Source of the DNA: a virus
IMG/VR virus record: IMGVR_UViG_3300006751_000173
Location: 1 to 21,400 of that record
Length of the DNA: 21,400 nucleotides
Reading direction: 5' to 3' (one strand)
Part shown: in pieces, positions 11,241 through 21,243 of the stretch
How positions within the stretch are numbered: position 1 is the first letter of the stretch
Layout of the letters: each line of letters opens with the position of its first letter
The notes under the pieces: generated by a model
What the model was told of the DNA's origin: nothing
Databases searched by the model: none
Seen by the model: the letters and a program-made list of their open reading frames with translations, nothing else
Translations under genes and position numbers: made by a program

Positions 11241-13748
11241 CTATTGTACTAAAGGTGTAACCCCATACTTTTGATGTAATTGATTCATTTGAGACTCATA
11301 ATTTTCATTATGAGATAAAGCAAGTCCATAATTTAAAGCGATCTGTGCTAATGGGGTATTAATTACAGGAACATTTTTAGTTTTTAAACTAGATAACATT
11401 ATACTAGACAACTTCTTCTTTTGATGCTTATCGCCGAAAACACTACCTGTCATTTCTTGTATAATACCTAAAAGGCTTGTTGCAACACCAGCACCAGGGC
11501 CTAATATTTGGCTTGATAATTTATTAGGTGATCCTGTTAAAGCACCGATTGCATCACCATACATGCCTAATGAACTAAGCATCGAATGTGTCCACATATA
11601 CTCTGCATTAGCACGTTCTTTTGGATTGTTACTAAATAAACTAGGCATACTTGTATTTGAAACTAGGTGTTTAGCACGGTCAGATATATAACTAGCTAAC
11701 ATTATTCCAGATATTGTTGATATTATATTTTTATAAGTTTTAAATTTTTTAAATCCTCCACCTAAAGCTATATCTCTATGAAGTATATTTCTCATGAAAC
11801 CTATAGCGTATGATTTAAATTGAAACATTAAACCTGTTAGTGGTCCATGGCTACCTTGGAATGCTCTTTGCGATATGTCAGAAGATGGAATAGTGAACCG
11901 ATATGAATCATGGTACATACTTAATGCTTTCTGATAAAGTTGATCTCTTGATAAATCAGTTTTCTTCATGTCATCATTAGAAGCATCTAACACAGTATCA
12001 GGGGATAGGTAACTGTTTTTATCACCAAGCTTTTGGTGTCCTTTTCTCCATATATCCCATTCACCTGGTGTAAAGCCATAAGTATTTAAAGTATTTTTTG
12101 TAGCATCATCCAACTTATCAAAGCTAAGGTGAGCACGACGAGCCAGTGCATTACCCCAACCAGCAAATGACGCCTTCCTCATTAATTTATCCCAGTGCTT
12201 TAAACCATTCCAATTCATTTGAGTATTAACAGCTTTAGACATTTTACCACTAAAATCACTCATCTCAGAACTAAATCTATGGCTACCAACGAAGTGATTG
12301 CTTAATACGCCCATTGTTTGGTAAAACTCTTTTCTGTTATCATCAGGTATCATTGATTTAAAAATAGTATTGAATTTTTCTCCCAGTGAAGCATCAAATT
12401 GGGTGGACATCGTGCGCCATTGATTAGGTACATCTCCAAAAACATTTAATGTGCTTAAACCCATTTTGACTAAGATAGTTGCTGATTGTATGTTATGAAC
12501 AAAAGATCCTAACCAAGTATCTGAATCACTACGCATCTCACCTTTTAAATAACGCATCATTGTTTTCATATGCTTAACTGCTTTTAGGGTAGGGGCATAG
12601 GCTTTAGGGTTCTTTTCAAGTATGGATTTTGTTAATTTATTTAATGTTTGCTCTGGGTTTGCGCCAAATCTATCAGTTAAAGCCAAGCTGTGAGCAGTTG
12701 ATCGAGCATCACGATAGATACTATCTAAAACATTACCAGCACCATAATTTTCTTGATAGTCAACCCATGATCCACCATCTTTGAAAAATAAATGACGCTC
12801 TGACCTTTGAATACGATCAGCTAGTGAAAATCCTTTTGTTTCGCCCTCACGAGGGGTAATAATTTTGTCAAAGGTTTCACGAAGAGCATCTTTTACTTCT
12901 GAATCATTATCCCAATCAATGCCCAGCAAAGATAATCTTTTGTCTAATCTAGGTTTGATAAAATCATGCCATTTATTAAATGCAATATCCATTTTTGATA
13001 CATGTAATTCTTTTGAAGATAGTTTTGTAACATAGTCTAAACCATGCTTAGCTAACATAGCCTTATGTATACCTTTGGGATTCATAATCCTCATTACATC
13101 ATGATATTGCCTTGATACACGTCCTGCTAATTCGGTTACTGTTAGGCCATGTTTGCGCATTAGTTTAACTGTATCATGATTATATTTTGTTATAACACGA
13201 GCAATTTTACCTGTTAGGTTATCTGTATAATTTTCACTTAAAACTTGATCAATAACATCTCTTTGATTTTTTTTATCTTTTAGAAACTTAAATCCTTCCA
13301 ATTTTTTAAGTTCAGGTTCTATAGATCCTTTGCTTTTCAATATAGTGCTCAAAAACGCTGACTCAGAAGAATCAAGATTCTGTCTAGCTCCTATGCCTTT
13401 ATGATCTCTACCTGAAAACCAAACACTACTTAATTTTTTAGCATCGTAGTTATGTTCAACCATTTCTTGATTTCTTTTAGCATAAGCAAGAAGATTTAGA
13501 CGAGCATTTTTTTTATCCTCATCAAGTGCTTGCTTCATTTTCTCAGTAACGACATCAGATGCTTTATCTAAAGCAGATTGTGTATCTAGAGTCTGGTCGC
13601 TGCGCAGTAATTTTCTAGCTTCATGTTTTATTGTATTTACAACTTTTTTAACGCCATCCTTATTCATATCTTTAGTAAGATCAGCTAAATCGCCAACTTT
13701 ATCACTCTTTATAAAATTATATATATTTTTTACACACTTATTGCTCAT
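11241..13748 (-). CDS. Large internal virion (ejection) protein, gp16-like part 2
   Basis: 835 residues from the ATG at 13748, which forms ATGA with the preceding stop and has AGGGA upstream; a longer frame to 13769 lacks a site. It is largely helical and basic. SERHLFFKDGGSWVDYQENY with GAGNV (near residue 320) and GLMFQFKSYAIGFMRN (near residue 640) are patterns I know from large podovirus virion proteins thought to enter the host cell wall with the DNA. A weakly hydrophobic stretch follows the second motif (IISTISGIMLASYIS). The position after the gp14- and gp15-like genes fits gp16. T7 gp16 has 1318 residues in one chain; here the two parts sum to about 1441. Confidence 0.65.
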   Translation of the reverse strand: MSNKCVKNIYNFIKSDKVGDLADLTKDMNKDGVKKVVNTIKHEARKLLRSDQTLDTQSALDKASDVVTEKMKQALDEDKKNARLNLLAYAKRNQEMVEHNYDAKKLSSVWFSGRDHKGIGARQNLDSSESAFLSTILKSKGSIEPELKKLEGFKFLKDKKNQRDVIDQVLSENYTDNLTGKIARVITKYNHDTVKLMRKHGLTVTELAGRVSRQYHDVMRIMNPKGIHKAMLAKHGLDYVTKLSSKELHVSKMDIAFNKWHDFIKPRLDKRLSLLGIDWDNDSEVKDALRETFDKIITPREGETKGFSLADRIQRSERHLFFKDGGSWVDYQENYGAGNVLDSIYRDARSTAHSLALTDRFGANPEQTLNKLTKSILEKNPKAYAPTLKAVKHMKTMMRYLKGEMRSDSDTWLGSFVHNIQSATILVKMGLSTLNVFGDVPNQWRTMSTQFDASLGEKFNTIFKSMIPDDNRKEFYQTMGVLSNHFVGSHRFSSEMSDFSGKMSKAVNTQMNWNGLKHWDKLMRKASFAGWGNALARRAHLSFDKLDDATKNTLNTYGFTPGEWDIWRKGHQKLGDKNSYLSPDTVLDASNDDMKKTDLSRDQLYQKALSMYHDSYRFTIPSSDISQRAFQGSHGPLTGLMFQFKSYAIGFMRNILHRDIALGGGFKKFKTYKNIISTISGIMLASYISDRAKHLVSNTSMPSLFSNNPKERANAEYMWTHSMLSSLGMYGDAIGALTGSPNKLSSQILGPGAGVATSLLGIIQEMTGSVFGDKHQKKKLSSIMLSSLKTKNVPVINTPLAQIALNYGLALSHNENYESQMNQLHQKYGVTPLVQ

Positions 13749-15565
13749 AATCCATTCCCTAGTAAGCATGTTTTAATCATATCAAAAAACTTTTGCTGCC
13801 CTGCATCATTTTTTTCTGCCTCATCAATACTATTAATCTCATCAAAATCCTCTGTATTTAACCTTCCATTATCTAAATGTTGCTGTAATTGATGATCCAT
13901 ATCTTCTATTGTAGGCGTTGCTTGAGAATAGGGCTGGTCATCTTTGGTGATATCATCGATAGATGGTGTTGCGGATTCATCACCAATATTATCAGAGTCA
14001 TTGATAACACTATCAGCCATATTATTAATTGGACTTGTTAAATCGTTCTTTTCTGCTGTTTTATATTCTAAATTACTTTGTGCATTATCAACATCTAACT
14101 TTTTATTAGCAAAGTCATCTAACGCATCATTAATAGCAGGTAAGTGTTTGGAATATAATGGCATTGATTTTACAGGCGTATCATTAGACCTAATAGCAGC
14201 TGCACGATTATTTAGTACATCTTGATTTTCAGGTGTGTAGTCATCTTTATCCATCTGATCAATGATATCTGCTTCGTTTTTTGGATCATGCAAGCTTTCG
14301 ATTAGTTTTCTATCATCTGGATGCACAATGTAACTACGTAATTTCATAGCATCAGAAATAGTTTGAGCTGGTCCAAAATTGTAACTGCTACTTTTTAACG
14401 TAGTCGATAGTTTATTTATATTATCGCCAGTTTCAGGGGACAGGCCATTTGTGGCTTTAATTTTCTCAATTGATTCAACTAATCTTGGTAAAGGTGTTTT
14501 TAGCGCCTCATTTTTTAGTTTATCAGAGTCTAACTCACCATATTCATCATTTATGTTACTTAAAATCCCCTTAATATTGTCTTCTGAACTGCTTAAATTA
14601 GTCTTAGCTTGATCAACATTATCTTGCAGTTGTTGCAATGGTGATGGGATATTAGATTTATCCTCATCTGGTAATTGCTCATAGGCAGCTTGTTTAGATT
14701 TAACCTCATCAATAGCTCTATTTTGGTCAGCCATGATGTGAACTTCCACATTGACCTTCTTACCTGCTGAAGCCTGTTTAATGGCTGTATCAGCTGAAGC
14801 TTGTACTGCTTCGTCTTTAACAGGTGTATCATTTTGAACGCTTACCGCATCTTCTGTTAGTGTTTTAGGGTTAAATTTACCTTTTACACCTTTCCATATA
14901 TCGTTCAATACAGGGCCAGCAACTCCGCCTGCAGCACCCATTGCTGTCCAATTTGTTATATTGCTCATATAATCATTAAGTGACATTTGATTAGGGCTAC
15001 CAGCTTCCACACCTGCTTTAATAGCTCCGGTAGCTGCTCCACCTAATGCACCAGATATAGTACCCTTAATGGCACCTTTTACTAATCGTGCTCCTAATGC
15101 TGTACCGGCTTCACTTTCAAGCATTGTAGCTACACTTGGTAATGCTGCTTTTAATCCAATCTCAGCAATACCACCACCTGCTATAACTGTTGGATCATAT
15201 AGACTTCCAACAAATCTTGATGCTCCTGTGGAGTACCAGTGTTGGTCGTCTGTTGGTACTTTTGATGCAGTTTGCTGTAATGATGTTCTTAATTGTTTTT
15301 GCTGTTCAATATCACGATTATATTCATCTTGGCCATAAAACAATTCACGCTCACGGGCTACTGCCGTACCTGCAAATTTTAGCGGCATGCCAAGTGCTAG
15401 ATTTGATCCCAAGCTACTTAGTGTTCCTGTTTGATCTTTAGAGCCTATTAAATTTCCTGTAGCGTCAGGTTCAGGGGTGTTTTGTAATAAGCCTGTATAT
15501 GATTCGCTTCCATCTGATAGCTTAGATAAATCATCATCTACTGGCTGTTGATTATCCGATATCAT
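13745..15565 (-). CDS. Internal virion (ejection) protein, gp16-like part 1
   Basis: 606 residues; GAGGG lies before the ATG, and the start overlaps the gp15-like end by 14 bases. Residues about 100-220 hold small-residue-rich hydrophobic stretches (SRFVGSLYDPTVIAGGGIAE, then AIKGTISGALGGAATGAIKA) that could span or attach to membrane, like the part of T7 gp16 after its enzyme domain. The rest is acidic, helical and probably partly disordered. No lysozyme or transglycosylase signature is seen at its N-terminus, unlike T7 gp16. It ends at TGA in an ATGA junction with part 2, so the two are likely made in equal amounts. Confidence 0.6.
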   Translation of the reverse strand: MISDNQQPVDDDLSKLSDGSESYTGLLQNTPEPDATGNLIGSKDQTGTLSSLGSNLALGMPLKFAGTAVARERELFYGQDEYNRDIEQQKQLRTSLQQTASKVPTDDQHWYSTGASRFVGSLYDPTVIAGGGIAEIGLKAALPSVATMLESEAGTALGARLVKGAIKGTISGALGGAATGAIKAGVEAGSPNQMSLNDYMSNITNWTAMGAAGGVAGPVLNDIWKGVKGKFNPKTLTEDAVSVQNDTPVKDEAVQASADTAIKQASAGKKVNVEVHIMADQNRAIDEVKSKQAAYEQLPDEDKSNIPSPLQQLQDNVDQAKTNLSSSEDNIKGILSNINDEYGELDSDKLKNEALKTPLPRLVESIEKIKATNGLSPETGDNINKLSTTLKSSSYNFGPAQTISDAMKLRSYIVHPDDRKLIESLHDPKNEADIIDQMDKDDYTPENQDVLNNRAAAIRSNDTPVKSMPLYSKHLPAINDALDDFANKKLDVDNAQSNLEYKTAEKNDLTSPINNMADSVINDSDNIGDESATPSIDDITKDDQPYSQATPTIEDMDHQLQQHLDNGRLNTEDFDEINSIDEAEKNDAGQQKFFDMIKTCLLGNGL

Positions 15566-18032
15566 GATATGCCCTCGATACTATATTATTATGCACATAT
15601 TCTTGATAATCTGATGGTAAGGATCCAGGGTTAGCTGCAGTATTAAAACTAAATGCATATGGTTTCTTATTTTTAAAATAAAATGGTTTACCATTTGACT
15701 GAACAAGCATCAATCCATTACCAGATGGGGTATTTACCCATTTAGAATTATAAATAGCTTTTTTAACATCTATATTATTTTCTAAATTTGCTTGTTCCGG
15801 TGCCTTGTTTTTATAATAAGCCATCATATTCTTAACTGTGTCGTAGTTTATTGGTGATTGTGTATAACCACCTGAAGGATTTTTATTCATAATTTGGTAT
15901 GGAACTCTAATACCATCTTGAGCACCTTTCTGATAAAGACCATTTAGCACATCATTTATAGCCTGTTTTGTTGTATTATTACTTCCAAAAAATGGCATGC
16001 CTGAACTTGGAGCATCCCACTTTTTACCAGCCTTATTAAGCCTAGATACTGAAGTATCTATAATTGTGTCAACTAATCCATTCAACATATTTGAAGTAGC
16101 AGATCCAGGATTTTTATTTAGGTTACTAATAAGATCACTTGGCAAGTTATTAATAATATCTTGTCTTGCTGTACTATAAGATAGTTTGTTCCCATCATAA
16201 GCCAAATCACTAAATACTTTACTAGAATTCTGTTTTATCATATCCTGACCATTTGCCATATCAGTAATTAAACTGCTATCTTTTGTGTTACGCATGATCT
16301 GTGCTGATAAGAGATCTTGATATGGTAGCTTTGCATGAATTAAAGCACGCTGCACTGCTCCCCAGTTATTACCATAGTTTTGCTGTGCAGTTGTAATTGC
16401 TTGTATACGATCAATAGGATCTTTAGCATTTAAATCATTGACGATATTTTTAGCTTGGTCTGCACTTATAAGCGTTTGATGTTGACCATCTATACCATGG
16501 GAATTTTGTAGTTGTAATAGGTGAGTATTGGCATCATTAAGTGACTCAGATACTTGTGGTGATCTTAATGAGGTAAAGTTAGTCATGGGATCATTGATAC
16601 TATTATGAAACTCAGTTTGTAATTGACCATTAGATACCTTAGGGTCATTAGATTGTAACTTACTAGCTGTGTTTGATATATAACTTTGTGCAGGTTGTGT
16701 GTTACTAATACTAGAGTAGGGGTCGTTATTAATATATTTTTTGTAAGAATTGAATTGAGATAATAATTGTGTTTTTACCATTTGGCTGGCATTTGCATCT
16801 AGTCCAGGAATAGTAAATGTTTTATGTGGATCAGAATTTTCATCAATAAAACCTTGTACGGAACTTAAACCACGTGATGTATAGTCCTGGTAATATTTGT
16901 ATGCTACTGATGCTGCTTGCACTTTATCATTATATGCAGGAAAAATTTTTGCTGGCACAGTGGACATAAAATTAGCATCTATATGGCCAGTATTATTAAC
17001 AGCAACAAGATTATTAGCCATATTAACTTTCATTTGCGATGCATCAGCAGAAATTGATTTTCCTATTTGAGATGACATTCTATTTAAAGTTCGTGTTACT
17101 TTTTCACGATCTAAAGCTGACATATTATCATTAAGGCTTACTTGACCGTAGACTTTTTGCATACTAGCATCGGTATCAAAATTTTCAGGGTATTTTTGTA
17201 TTTCACTTGCAATAATAGGCTTATCTTTATCATCTGCATCATTATATCTTTGTATTAAACCTTGCATCCTGCCATAAATAGAAGAATTTAAAAAATTTAC
17301 AGCATTAGTTCTTTTCAACTCTGCTGCTTTCATGGGATCACCAGAAATTGTAGCTAAATGATCTGCTACTTGTTGTGCACTTTGGTATATATCATAAGAT
17401 GTTTTTTGTGATTGATCTCTTCCTGATCCCTTTGGAACCATCCATGACTGAGTCATAAGATTACTGGCTTGATTAGATAGCTGGTTATAGTTATTTAAAG
17501 CATCCGCAGATGCTTGTGATCTTTGATAAGTTCCAACCCTATTAGCAATCCTAGATCCATATGAAGTACGTGCACTTTCAAATATTTGATCCATATATGG
17601 TTTCATTTTAGGATCAATTGTTTGTGATGCTTGATTATAGTATTTTGTTACAGCAGTATTAAATTTTGCAAGATTACCATATTTCGGATCATCTGATATA
17701 GGCTGATTCATTTGTTCATTATATGCTTGACTTACTCTTCCTATTATCTGAGATGATGCAATTCTATCAGATAAGGGCTGCCCAGCACGATTATAAGCAC
17801 GACCAGCTTCAGTTAAGTTTGATTTTGGAGACCAAGCTAATCCTTGTTTAGAAGCATCTTGTTGGCCTTCTTGTGCTTCTTTTTGGTTAACACTTTGCTG
17901 TGCCATACCAAATGACTTTTGTGCTAATTTACCGTACAGATTTGCTCGTTCTTCATCAGACTGAGCCATGGGTGAATCACCCGATCCAACCTGCATTTCA
18001 ACAGATGGGTTATATTGTGGATAATCGCTCAT
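15552..18032 (-). CDS. Internal virion (ejection) protein, gp15-like
   Basis: 826 residues from the ATG at 18032 (GGAG eight bases before; the preceding stop shares one base with it, TAATG); a GTG nine bases upstream has no site. It is long, mostly helical and rich in Asn, Gln and Ser, with no membrane segment or enzyme motif. It is slightly longer than T7 gp15 (747). The end has a small strand-rich part (PSGNGLMLVQSNGKPFYF, about residues 773-790). Placed between gp14- and gp16-like genes, it is expected to form part of the internal core and the ejected periplasmic channel. The call depends mainly on order and size. Confidence 0.65.
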   Translation of the reverse strand: MSDYPQYNPSVEMQVGSGDSPMAQSDEERANLYGKLAQKSFGMAQQSVNQKEAQEGQQDASKQGLAWSPKSNLTEAGRAYNRAGQPLSDRIASSQIIGRVSQAYNEQMNQPISDDPKYGNLAKFNTAVTKYYNQASQTIDPKMKPYMDQIFESARTSYGSRIANRVGTYQRSQASADALNNYNQLSNQASNLMTQSWMVPKGSGRDQSQKTSYDIYQSAQQVADHLATISGDPMKAAELKRTNAVNFLNSSIYGRMQGLIQRYNDADDKDKPIIASEIQKYPENFDTDASMQKVYGQVSLNDNMSALDREKVTRTLNRMSSQIGKSISADASQMKVNMANNLVAVNNTGHIDANFMSTVPAKIFPAYNDKVQAASVAYKYYQDYTSRGLSSVQGFIDENSDPHKTFTIPGLDANASQMVKTQLLSQFNSYKKYINNDPYSSISNTQPAQSYISNTASKLQSNDPKVSNGQLQTEFHNSINDPMTNFTSLRSPQVSESLNDANTHLLQLQNSHGIDGQHQTLISADQAKNIVNDLNAKDPIDRIQAITTAQQNYGNNWGAVQRALIHAKLPYQDLLSAQIMRNTKDSSLITDMANGQDMIKQNSSKVFSDLAYDGNKLSYSTARQDIINNLPSDLISNLNKNPGSATSNMLNGLVDTIIDTSVSRLNKAGKKWDAPSSGMPFFGSNNTTKQAINDVLNGLYQKGAQDGIRVPYQIMNKNPSGGYTQSPINYDTVKNMMAYYKNKAPEQANLENNIDVKKAIYNSKWVNTPSGNGLMLVQSNGKPFYFKNKKPYAFSFNTAANPGSLPSDYQEYVHNNIVSRAYHDIG

Positions 18033-18598
18033 TAGTACCACTCCACGCTATGCTTTAAGTAATAATCATAATCACCTTTAGGTGACATATAAGTTTGATC
18101 AATTTTTTTATTAAAGTCATCATTGGGCTCATCATTTGATGACGTTTTCCCTGAGGGGCTACTTTTACCAAAACTAACCATATTAGCAGCATCACCAACT
18201 GAAGATATAAGGTTTCCCCATAGTTGTGTATGGTATTGAGACTGGGCAGCATCCATTTTTTCTTGTATCTCAGACTCTTGATAAGATAAATTTATATTGG
18301 CTATATTAGTATCTTGTGCAAAAGCATTGTAGCTTGCATCAGATAGTGATTGGTATGTACCACTACTTAATGACATGCCTGAAGCAACAGCCCTAGCTTT
18401 TTGGGATGATTGTGCTTGCTGTTCTTGTTTATCACGAGATATTTGGTCTTGCGAAGATTTGGCCTTTGCCTGTTGTTCTTGAAGTTGCAAAGCTTGTTGC
18501 TGTTGTTTTTCTGCCTGTCCTTCTTCATGAGCTTGCATAGCTTCACCTGCTATGCCTGCTCCTGCTGAAATTGCTGCTAATATTCCTGCGCCCGCCAT
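18032..18598 (-). CDS. Internal virion protein, gp14-like
   Basis: 188 residues (T7 gp14: 196) with an AAGGA site. It opens with a small-residue hydrophobic helix (GAGILAAISAGAGIAGEA, about 3-20) and continues with a Gln/Ala-rich charged helix (KQQQQALQLQEQQAKAKSSQ, about 31-50), then GMSLSSGTYQSLSDASYNAF (about 73-92), a pattern seen in podovirus gp14-type proteins. In T7, gp14 goes to the outer membrane and makes the first pore for the DNA. It is followed directly by gp15- and gp16-like genes. Confidence 0.75.
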   Translation of the reverse strand: MAGAGILAAISAGAGIAGEAMQAHEEGQAEKQQQQALQLQEQQAKAKSSQDQISRDKQEQQAQSSQKARAVASGMSLSSGTYQSLSDASYNAFAQDTNIANINLSYQESEIQEKMDAAQSQYHTQLWGNLISSVGDAANMVSFGKSSPSGKTSSNDEPNDDFNKKIDQTYMSPKGDYDYYLKHSVEWY

Positions 18599-18607
18599 AG
18601 TTTTTCC

Positions 18608-20614
18608 TTAAACTGTTAACTCCACAGATACACCTAAAATATTCATAGATAATGGTGCATCCTGCTCTATTATAACATTAACTGTACGACTCCATCCAAG
18701 TTTTATATTTGGTGATGTATAAATTCCTGATTGAAAAGTTGCACTAGTCAATGTAGGTAATGATTGGTCACTAGTGCTCAAATATTTCATCGGCACGCTC
18801 TTTCCATTTACCTTAAATGATAATGACTCATAATAATGAATATATATTTTGTTTATTTTCTTTTTAGTATAAAGAGTATCGCCTTGTTGAGTCATAAGAT
18901 GTGCTGGTAATGTTTCAAGCTCTTGCTTAAATTTATATCCAAAATAATACTTGCTATCAATAGGGAAAACACCAGTAACATTTCCAGAACCATCGCATGA
19001 CATTTCACCTATATACATTGGCACATATGGTTCACCAGGCCATGCTACTACACTAACATCAGTTTGTGAATAAGAATTACTTGGTAGGGTGATTGTCTGT
19101 TCCGCAGTGCTACCAGAGATGTTGTCTACTTCACTATAAGCATCTAAATTAATATTCCAATCAATTTCTTCAATACCATAATAAGATAATATGAAAACTC
19201 TTTTATCAATACTAACAACATTATAAACATCTTTATTAGTCATTGCTCTGCTTGTTTTGCTCCATGCAGATATGTTCTGATCAATCATAGTTTGATAAAT
19301 AATCAACTGATTGTCCACAACGGATAATAAAATATTAGTTGGAAATAAATCATTATCTGTATATGCACACATATCTGTAGGATTGTTAATCAAGTGGGAA
19401 CTCATGATGGATTCATCGCTTGATATGTATCCAGTTGAACTTTCATTGCTTGAAAATGACATTACTGATTTGCCACCTTGCTTGATATAAAACGTTCTAT
19501 TATCCAAGGTTACAGGTTGCAATTCTGTGCTTCCATTGCCAGTTTGCAAAGAGATTGATATATTAGAAGGGGTTAAAACATTGTTGCTCCATAAGCTCGT
19601 TGCATATTCAGATTTATTTGTAAATATTTGAAGAGATTTAGATGAAACAATATTTTGTATATTTCCACCTTCTTCTGATCCTATTGTAAAACTTATAGCA
19701 TCTGAATCTAAACCATCACCTGGGCTAAAGTCTCTAAAATCACCAATAGCACTCATAAATATAGTTTGATTAATGCTAGAACCACCAGCTAATATAAGGC
19801 GATCTTGAAATATACTGATACAAGCAGGCCACCCGTTAGTTGTGTTATAAGCTGTTTGTGTAAGATTACTTACACTTCCCTTGAGCTCACCCAAAGGTCC
19901 AGATGTTGGTACTGGATCTATAGCTGCAAATTCTGAATCAATTCTTATGGATACAGAAGTTGAGCTTATAAATTGTGTTATTTGACCTCGTCCTATACCG
20001 TCGCTTGTTGATGGACCTAAAGACTCGAACCATCCCCCAACATAATCAGCTGTAAATCCACCAAAAGATCCCATCGTTTTTATAGTTAAATTAGCATCAA
20101 ATGCAGCATCTGGGGAAGTTATTTTTACTGTATCTAGGTTGAATACAGTATCATCATAATTTATGTCATACTCATAAGTTGGAGGGTTTTTAAATGTTAA
20201 AGTTGATGTGCTAAAATCTTCTTCAATAACCATAGGTTGGTTTTGTCCATCAGATAAATAAAATTTATTTTGATGAGATATACCTTTCACTGTACTTGGA
20301 TTTATTAATGTATTGGATATTGTGTTTGAATCACTAACAATATCTACGTTTTGCATATAAATGCTTCCAGATCCTACTATAATAATAAAATTTTTGTTAG
20401 ATGATTCCCATCCAAACATTCTAGTTGGCAAGGCAAGAGTTGGTATCGCAAACAAAGAAGATCCAAACCTACTTTTTACTGAACCGCCAGGCTGTACTAT
20501 TAAATTTTGTATTGTTTTTGCTGACTTATTATAAAATTGCAAATCAGATCTAGCAAATAACTTTGGGTCTAATTCACCATGAGTAAAATCATGGTTAGTT
20601 ACTATTTCCCCCAT
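18608..20614 (-). CDS. Tail tubular protein B (nozzle), gp12-like
   Basis: 668 residues (T7 gp12: 794) with an AAGGA site. The N-terminus HGELDPKLFARSDLQFYNK (about residues 12-30), then NLIVQPGGSVKSRFGSSLF (about 37-55) is the GELSPxLxxRxDxxxYxxG...N...PxGGxxxRxGT signature of podovirus tail nozzle proteins. The middle has SIFQDRLILAGG (about 263-274) and FTIGSEEGGNIQNI (about 301-314), common in these. The protein is mostly beta with a propeller-like layout. It forms the end of the short tail through which DNA leaves. It directly follows tail tubular protein A. Confidence 0.85.
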   Translation of the reverse strand: MGEIVTNHDFTHGELDPKLFARSDLQFYNKSAKTIQNLIVQPGGSVKSRFGSSLFAIPTLALPTRMFGWESSNKNFIIIVGSGSIYMQNVDIVSDSNTISNTLINPSTVKGISHQNKFYLSDGQNQPMVIEEDFSTSTLTFKNPPTYEYDINYDDTVFNLDTVKITSPDAAFDANLTIKTMGSFGGFTADYVGGWFESLGPSTSDGIGRGQITQFISSTSVSIRIDSEFAAIDPVPTSGPLGELKGSVSNLTQTAYNTTNGWPACISIFQDRLILAGGSSINQTIFMSAIGDFRDFSPGDGLDSDAISFTIGSEEGGNIQNIVSSKSLQIFTNKSEYATSLWSNNVLTPSNISISLQTGNGSTELQPVTLDNRTFYIKQGGKSVMSFSSNESSTGYISSDESIMSSHLINNPTDMCAYTDNDLFPTNILLSVVDNQLIIYQTMIDQNISAWSKTSRAMTNKDVYNVVSIDKRVFILSYYGIEEIDWNINLDAYSEVDNISGSTAEQTITLPSNSYSQTDVSVVAWPGEPYVPMYIGEMSCDGSGNVTGVFPIDSKYYFGYKFKQELETLPAHLMTQQGDTLYTKKKINKIYIHYYESLSFKVNGKSVPMKYLSTSDQSLPTLTSATFQSGIYTSPNIKLGWSRTVNVIIEQDAPLSMNILGVSVELTV

Positions 20615-20623
20615 GACAAATCC

Positions 20624-21187
20624 TTATGTCCAATGCTCATTCCAAATTGTTTGATCTACTATAGTAGGACTAGGTTGCGCCGTAAAATCTCTATTCATGG
20701 CAATAGCTTTTTGGCTAATCATTCTTTCTGACCAGAATTGTGCTCGCTGTTCATTTTCAGTTAATAATAATGCTGCTTCAGCCGCTAGCGTATAAGCCAT
20801 TAATTTTGTAAAGTATTCAGGGAATTGACCTTCATCAACGTTATAAATATATTGCATTTTAAAACTGCTACTTTGATTGCAATATAATCTGTTTTCGCTA
20901 AGTATTTCATAATTACAGATTGGATATACTTGGTATGCAGTTATATAATCTACAGGTATATAATACTCATAAGACCATCTTGGGTCGTCTGGCGTATTAG
21001 GTGATTTAACTAATAGGGCCCATTTTTTTGCAAAACTCCAATAGCCACTTGCTAACATATCTTTTTTTTCAGTGTCGTATAGATTAGACATTGCGGCAAC
21101 CACTTCATCTGATATATCTAAAGTATTAACTGATGGGTTACCAAGGTAGTTTAAAGCTTTATTTATAATGCTCAATTTAGTAGCCAT
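20624..21187 (-). CDS. Tail tubular protein A (gatekeeper), gp11-like
   Basis: 187 residues from the ATG at 21187, five bases after AAGGA; an ATG two codons earlier (21193) directly touches that site and is less likely. The pattern LSIINKALNYLGNPSVNTL (about residues 4-22), a helix with LYDTEKKDMLASGYWSFAKK and late LMAYTLAAEAALLLTENEQR matches the T7 gp11 family (196 residues), which forms the ring between portal and nozzle and keeps DNA in the head. Confidence 0.85.
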   Translation of the reverse strand: MATKLSIINKALNYLGNPSVNTLDISDEVVAAMSNLYDTEKKDMLASGYWSFAKKWALLVKSPNTPDDPRWSYEYYIPVDYITAYQVYPICNYEILSENRLYCNQSSSFKMQYIYNVDEGQFPEYFTKLMAYTLAAEAALLLTENEQRAQFWSERMISQKAIAMNRDFTAQPSPTIVDQTIWNEHWT

Positions 21188-21204
21188 ACTCATCCTTAAG
21201 CAAG

Positions 21205-21238
21205 AATAAGGTAGCTATACAATTATAACTACCTTATT
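21205..21238 (-). terminator. Hairpin after the gene in the capsid position (possible terminator)
   Basis: AATAAGGTAG (21205-21214) and its exact complement CTACCTTATT (21229-21238) form a ten-pair stem with a 14-base loop, in the gap between the right-hand gene and tail tubular protein A. On the minus strand it is followed by CTTGCTT, only moderately U-rich. T7 has its main terminator at this very place, after gene 10, where partial stopping gives more capsid than tail protein. Confidence 0.5.
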
Positions 21239-21243
21239 AGTTT

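Noticed and set aside
13944-14225. Plus-strand frames inside the gp16-, gp15- and gp14-like genes, also at 15069-15441 and 15997-16179
   Set aside because: They are antisense shadows of well-supported minus-strand genes, with no ribosome sites.
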